From contig JAZJXO010000023.1 in assembly GCA_040390855.1 (NCBI GenBank), forward strand, positions 11,643-75,642: a DNA stretch of 64,000 nucleotides. Reading direction: 5' to 3'. Below, one piece after another: positions 61,012-64,000 of the stretch. Below the pieces are notes generated by a model, which worked only from the letters and a program-made list of their open reading frames with translations, was not told where the DNA came from and did no database searches. The DNA is from Parvibaculum sp040390855. GTDB taxonomy: Bacteria > Pseudomonadota > Alphaproteobacteria > Parvibaculales > Parvibaculaceae. Made by a program: the position numbers and the translations under genes. Within the stretch, counting starts at the first letter, position 1, and every line of letters starts with the position of its first letter.

Positions 61012-62817
61012 TTAGTCTGCGTTCATAACAAGCAGAGGGGTCGCAATTGGCTCACGGAACTGAAGTGCGTAGAGCTGGGAATAAAGACCGCCTTCAGCGA
61101 TAAGATCTCTATGCGAGCCTGATTGAAGAACCTTCCCGTGTTCCATCACATAAATCATATTTGCATTGCGCACAGTCGAAAGGCGATGTGCAATTACGAT
61201 GGTTGTGCGATCCCGCATAAGGCGATCCAGAGCTTCTTGAACATTCGACTCCGACTGAGCATCCAGCGCCGACGTTGGTTCATCAAGAAGCAGAATAGGC
61301 GTATTTCTCAACATAGCGCGTGCAATGGTGATCCGTTGACGTTGACCACCGGACAACCGATTGCCACCATCACCAACAGGCGTTTCGTAACCGTTGGGTA
61401 ATTCAATGATGAACTCATGGGCGTTCGCATTGCGCGCAGCTTCAAAAATCTCTTCTTCACTGGCGTTCGGTTTTCCATAGGAAATATTTTCACGAACGCT
61501 CCCATTGAAAAGAAATGGCTCCTGAGTAACAAGCGCTACATTGCTGCGTAGAGACTCGAAGGTAACATCGCGCAAATCTTGTCCGTCAATCGTGATGGTG
61601 CCTTCCTGAGGGTCGTAAAATCGCTCGATAAGGGCAAATACCGTTGTCTTGCCGCCACCCGATGGGCCAACAAGTGCCGTGACCGATCTAGGCTTTACAT
61701 CGAGCGTGAAGCCTGAAAGAGCGCGTGACTTTCCATAGGCAAAGGCCACCTGATCAAGACGTACATTTCCTTCCCTAATCTTCAAATCAACGGCATCAGG
61801 TAATTCTGCTGTTGTGACAGATTGATCAAGAAGATCATAAAGCCCCGCAACGATAACCATGTTTGAATGGAATTGAACGTTCAGCCGAGCTAGTCGTTTG
61901 GCAGGTTCATAAGCCATCAGCAGAGCGGTAATAAACGAGAAAAAAGCGCCTGCATTTGCTCCGCGTTCGATCACATTCCAGCCCCCGTAAAGAACTACCA
62001 GTGCAACCGCGAAGCCGCCGAGCGACTCCATCAAAGGTCCTGTCAGAGCGGTTGACATTGCGATCTTGTTCGCACGCTTTTCGACGTCCCTGACTGCGCT
62101 GGCCATGATCCGACGCATGCGGTTTTCAAGATTAAACGCCTTGACAAGCCGGATACCTGTCGCAGTCTCGCTCACTGTTGTGACAATCTTGGCAAGCGAC
62201 TGTAACTCTGCCGCCATCACAGTTTTGGTTCGCTTAGTGATCGAGGAAACCCCTAAAACAGCGCAGGGCATGATAACAAGCACTAAGGCAGACATCAGCG
62301 GATCCTGTGCCACCATGACCGCGGTCAATGCGATAACGGATAGCAAGTCTCGTCCGAGGCTCGTCACCACAAGATCGATCACGGTGCGGGCCGCTTGGGC
62401 ATTATAGGACATTCGGGTAGCGAGATCTCCAACGCCGAAACGATGATAAAAATCAATAGACTGACGGAGAAGATGATCGAAAATCCGCTTTTGCAGCGAC
62501 GCGATAATGTTGTTGCCGATCCGGGTCAGAATGATTTCCTGACCGTAGCTCGAAAGCCCTTTCACTGTATAAATGATAGCAATGCCACCAGCTATCAACC
62601 AAACCATAGCTTCATTTTTCTCGATGAAGATACGATTGATTATGTCTTTCATTATCCAAGCGCTGGCGCCTGTGGTCGCAGCGACGAGCGCCATACATGC
62701 AAAAGCCGCCACGTAGCCCAACGTGTGCTGACGCACATTCTCGACAAAGAGGCGACGCAGCAGCGGCAGCGCCTGATCAGGATTGCCAAAAAACTTTGCG
62801 ATAATCCAACGTTTCAT
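61012..62817 (-). CDS. MsbA-like ABC transporter (fused permease and ATPase)
   Basis: The 601-residue half-transporter has six helices in residues about 35-310 and a nucleotide-binding domain at about 345-585. Walker A is GPSGGGKTT (384-392), the signature LSGGQRQR and Walker B ILLLDEPTSALD. It would act as a dimer to export lipid-linked sugars, lipid A or another lipophilic cargo. It neighbours a glycosyltransferase gene on the same strand 153 bases upstream, which supports a glycolipid or polysaccharide role. Confidence 0.93.
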   Translation of the reverse strand: MKRWIIAKFFGNPDQALPLLRRLFVENVRQHTLGYVAAFACMALVAATTGASAWIMKDIINRIFIEKNEAMVWLIAGGIAIIYTVKGLSSYGQEIILTRIGNNIIASLQKRIFDHLLRQSIDFYHRFGVGDLATRMSYNAQAARTVIDLVVTSLGRDLLSVIALTAVMVAQDPLMSALVLVIMPCAVLGVSSITKRTKTVMAAELQSLAKIVTTVSETATGIRLVKAFNLENRMRRIMASAVRDVEKRANKIAMSTALTGPLMESLGGFAVALVVLYGGWNVIERGANAGAFFSFITALLMAYEPAKRLARLNVQFHSNMVIVAGLYDLLDQSVTTAELPDAVDLKIREGNVRLDQVAFAYGKSRALSGFTLDVKPRSVTALVGPSGGGKTTVFALIERFYDPQEGTITIDGQDLRDVTFESLRSNVALVTQEPFLFNGSVRENISYGKPNASEEEIFEAARNANAHEFIIELPNGYETPVGDGGNRLSGGQRQRITIARAMLRNTPILLLDEPTSALDAQSESNVQEALDRLMRDRTTIVIAHRLSTVRNANMIYVMEHGKVLQSGSHRDLIAEGGLYSQLYALQFREPIATPLLVMNAD

Positions 62818-62970
62818 TGTTCTTCTATTGCAAGCACAAATTTATATGTAAAGAGATATCATATGATCTGGACGCAGAGGGTAAGGCGCGAAATTGTTCG
62901 CGGCAGATAACAGCTACTCAGTGGTGAACGTGGTTGACCATCTTTGCCATAGGCCGGTTTTGATAAATCA

Positions 62971-63876
62971 CTATTCATTCCGTATACCAACCGAAAAATC
63001 TCTTGCATTCAGAATTTCGGTTTTCTGATTTCGGAGAATCCGCAGAGCGTCAAGACGACCAAACGCGGCGCTTCGGCGCTTCGAATCGAAGAGCAAAACA
63101 GCAATCAATAGCCGTTTGAGCGTCCTGCGCAGTTCTCTTCCGGCATTGAAGACGAGGCCGTATTTTTTTGAGACGTAAGCATTTGAAATAAGACGCTGTT
63201 CTGACTTGAAGCGCACCAGTTTCAAAGATGGGTTGCTCGAACATCCCGAAGCATGAAAAGCCTCTGTGTTGGGTTCGTAAATTAACGACCAGCCAGCACG
63301 CGTCAGCCGAACGCAAAGGTCATCATCTTCATGATAGAGGAAGATGTTCTCGTCGAACCCGCCGACCGCTTCGAATGCCGCCCGTCGAGATAAAAACACC
63401 GCACCTGTTAAGAGCGGCAAGCAACAAGTCGATTCCGGTTCGATGGGGCGACGTCTTGGTCCGACATACGGATGCAGGACCGACGAGAACCGCCAGGGCA
63501 ATCGGTCGCCAACGTTAACTAGCTTGGGAGCGATTGCAGCAGCATCGGAAAAGTGTATAGCCGTCTCCATTAGTGTTTCAAGTGTATCTGGGTAAAGCTC
63601 TGCATCTGGATTAAGAAAGAGAATAAATTCGTGGTTAAACACGGCAGCGCCGATATTTGATGCCCTGGCAAATCCAATATTTTCTTCATTGCAAATGTAA
63701 CGAACACCTGTCTCGTGGACTCTAGCGACTGTGTCGTCGCTGCTTGCATTATCGACAACAACAACTTCGACGGACGAAGGTACAGACCATATTGATTTCT
63801 GAATGACATCGGCACTATTAAAAGTCACCAATACGACGCCAAGTCGTTTCGTCCAATGGCGCTCTGACTCAAGCAT
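62971..63876 (-). CDS. Family 2 glycosyltransferase
   Basis: The 301-residue GT-A enzyme has VVLVTFNSADVI, VVVVDNASSDDT (nucleotide-binding), NIGFARASNIGA, and LFLNPDAEL, the DxD-equivalent, with GGFDENIFLYHEDDDLCVRL carrying the later acidic motif. The pattern resembles rhamnosyl/WbbL-like transferases. It starts at ATG 63876, 124 bases from the window edge, and would belong to the surface-glycan cluster. Confidence 0.9.
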   Translation of the reverse strand: MLESERHWTKRLGVVLVTFNSADVIQKSIWSVPSSVEVVVVDNASSDDTVARVHETGVRYICNEENIGFARASNIGAAVFNHEFILFLNPDAELYPDTLETLMETAIHFSDAAAIAPKLVNVGDRLPWRFSSVLHPYVGPRRRPIEPESTCCLPLLTGAVFLSRRAAFEAVGGFDENIFLYHEDDDLCVRLTRAGWSLIYEPNTEAFHASGCSSNPSLKLVRFKSEQRLISNAYVSKKYGLVFNAGRELRRTLKRLLIAVLLFDSKRRSAAFGRLDALRILRNQKTEILNARDFSVGIRNE

Positions 63877-64000
63877 CGAATTCTAACGCTCCTGACCTGC
63901 CACTGAAGTTTCCCCCAACGGGGATTAGAGCCACGGCAAGATATACCCTCTCGGGCGGGTTGAGCAACAGGCTGGCACACGGAGCCATCACAAAGCGCAG

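Noticed and set aside
63869..64000. Open frame on the minus strand entering from the right edge and ending eight bases inside the glycosyltransferase gene
   Set aside because: It would fit an upstream gene in an operon, but only 43 codons are visible, no motif is recognisable, and a second frame is also open here. Not enough to call a gene.

Overview
The window is a gene-dense, GC-rich stretch of a bacterial chromosome. Gene content points to an alphaproteobacterium of the Hyphomicrobiales type. The evidence is a single bifunctional Rsh next to rpoZ, the rsh-pyrE-(DUF2062)-pdxJ-acpS-lepB-rnc-era-recO order, a MucR/Ros regulator, an LdtR-like regulator beside an L,D-transpeptidase, a C4-pathway hemA, a K+-independent H+-pyrophosphatase, and plsX-fabH-ihfA-merR followed by tRNA-Pro. 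No species is named because the sequence alone does not fix one. I see no phage, insertion sequence, integron or CRISPR array. The one dispersed-type repeat is a palindromic intergenic element at 52055-52132.

Layout. 1-1.2 kb: a type-5 uracil-DNA glycosylase cut by the left edge, coupled to a NYN-domain nuclease gene. 1.3-12.7 kb: a housekeeping run on the + strand (folK, rpoZ, rsh, pyrE, DUF2062, pdxJ, acpS, lepB, rnc, era, recO, parC). 12.7-16.5 kb, minus strand: a membrane-anchored protein of unknown function, the N-degron leucyltransferase bpt, an RDD protein and the flagellar stator pair motA-motB. 16.7-22.6 kb: flavin reductase, MarR, an unknown TonB-like anchored protein, a 3-hydroxyisobutyrate dehydrogenase-like enzyme, an ornithine decarboxylase-type enzyme, TetR and hemB. 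22.7-25.9 kb: a valine-degradation operon (acyl-CoA dehydrogenase, 3-hydroxyisobutyryl-CoA hydrolase, mmsB). 26.2-31.1 kb: ldtR and its L,D-transpeptidase, a glycerophosphodiesterase, hemA, a small DUF6898-like protein and mucR.

31.6-38.4 kb is a long + strand run: glyA, nrdR, ribD, ribE, ribBA, ribH, nusB, thiL. It joins folate/one-carbon, ribonucleotide reductase control, flavin and thiamine synthesis. hppA follows, facing bamE across a bidirectional terminator. 41.4-45.7 kb holds a cytochrome bc1 assembly chaperone, YceD, plsX, fabH, ihfA and merR, then tRNA-Pro(GGG). 46-52 kb holds small membrane proteins, two tandem paralogous proteins of unknown function, ctaA, metY, a CoA-binding protein, an enoyl-CoA hydratase homologue and a GNAT enzyme. 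52-55.8 kb is accessory metabolism and export (aldo/keto reductase, TetR, thioesterase, MFS). rplM-rpsI follow with a clear promoter and terminator.

57-64 kb is the most accessory-looking part: a secreted sulfatase and a 2-oxoglutarate oxygenase that diverge from overlapping start codons, an acyltransferase-3 membrane protein, an MsbA-like ABC exporter and a family-2 glycosyltransferase. By eye this end is less GC-rich. It looks like part of a surface-glycan locus that continues beyond the right edge.

I found no self-evident new defence or mobile system. The most interesting unexplained signals are the glyA leader with mutually exclusive RNA pairings, the MucR protein that has lost its zinc ligands, RibBA with a dead-looking cyclohydrolase half, the sulfatase/oxygenase start-codon overlap, the tandem paralogues at 46.5-47.7 kb, the TonB-like protein at 17.9 kb, and a 34-residue membrane protein behind tRNA-Pro.
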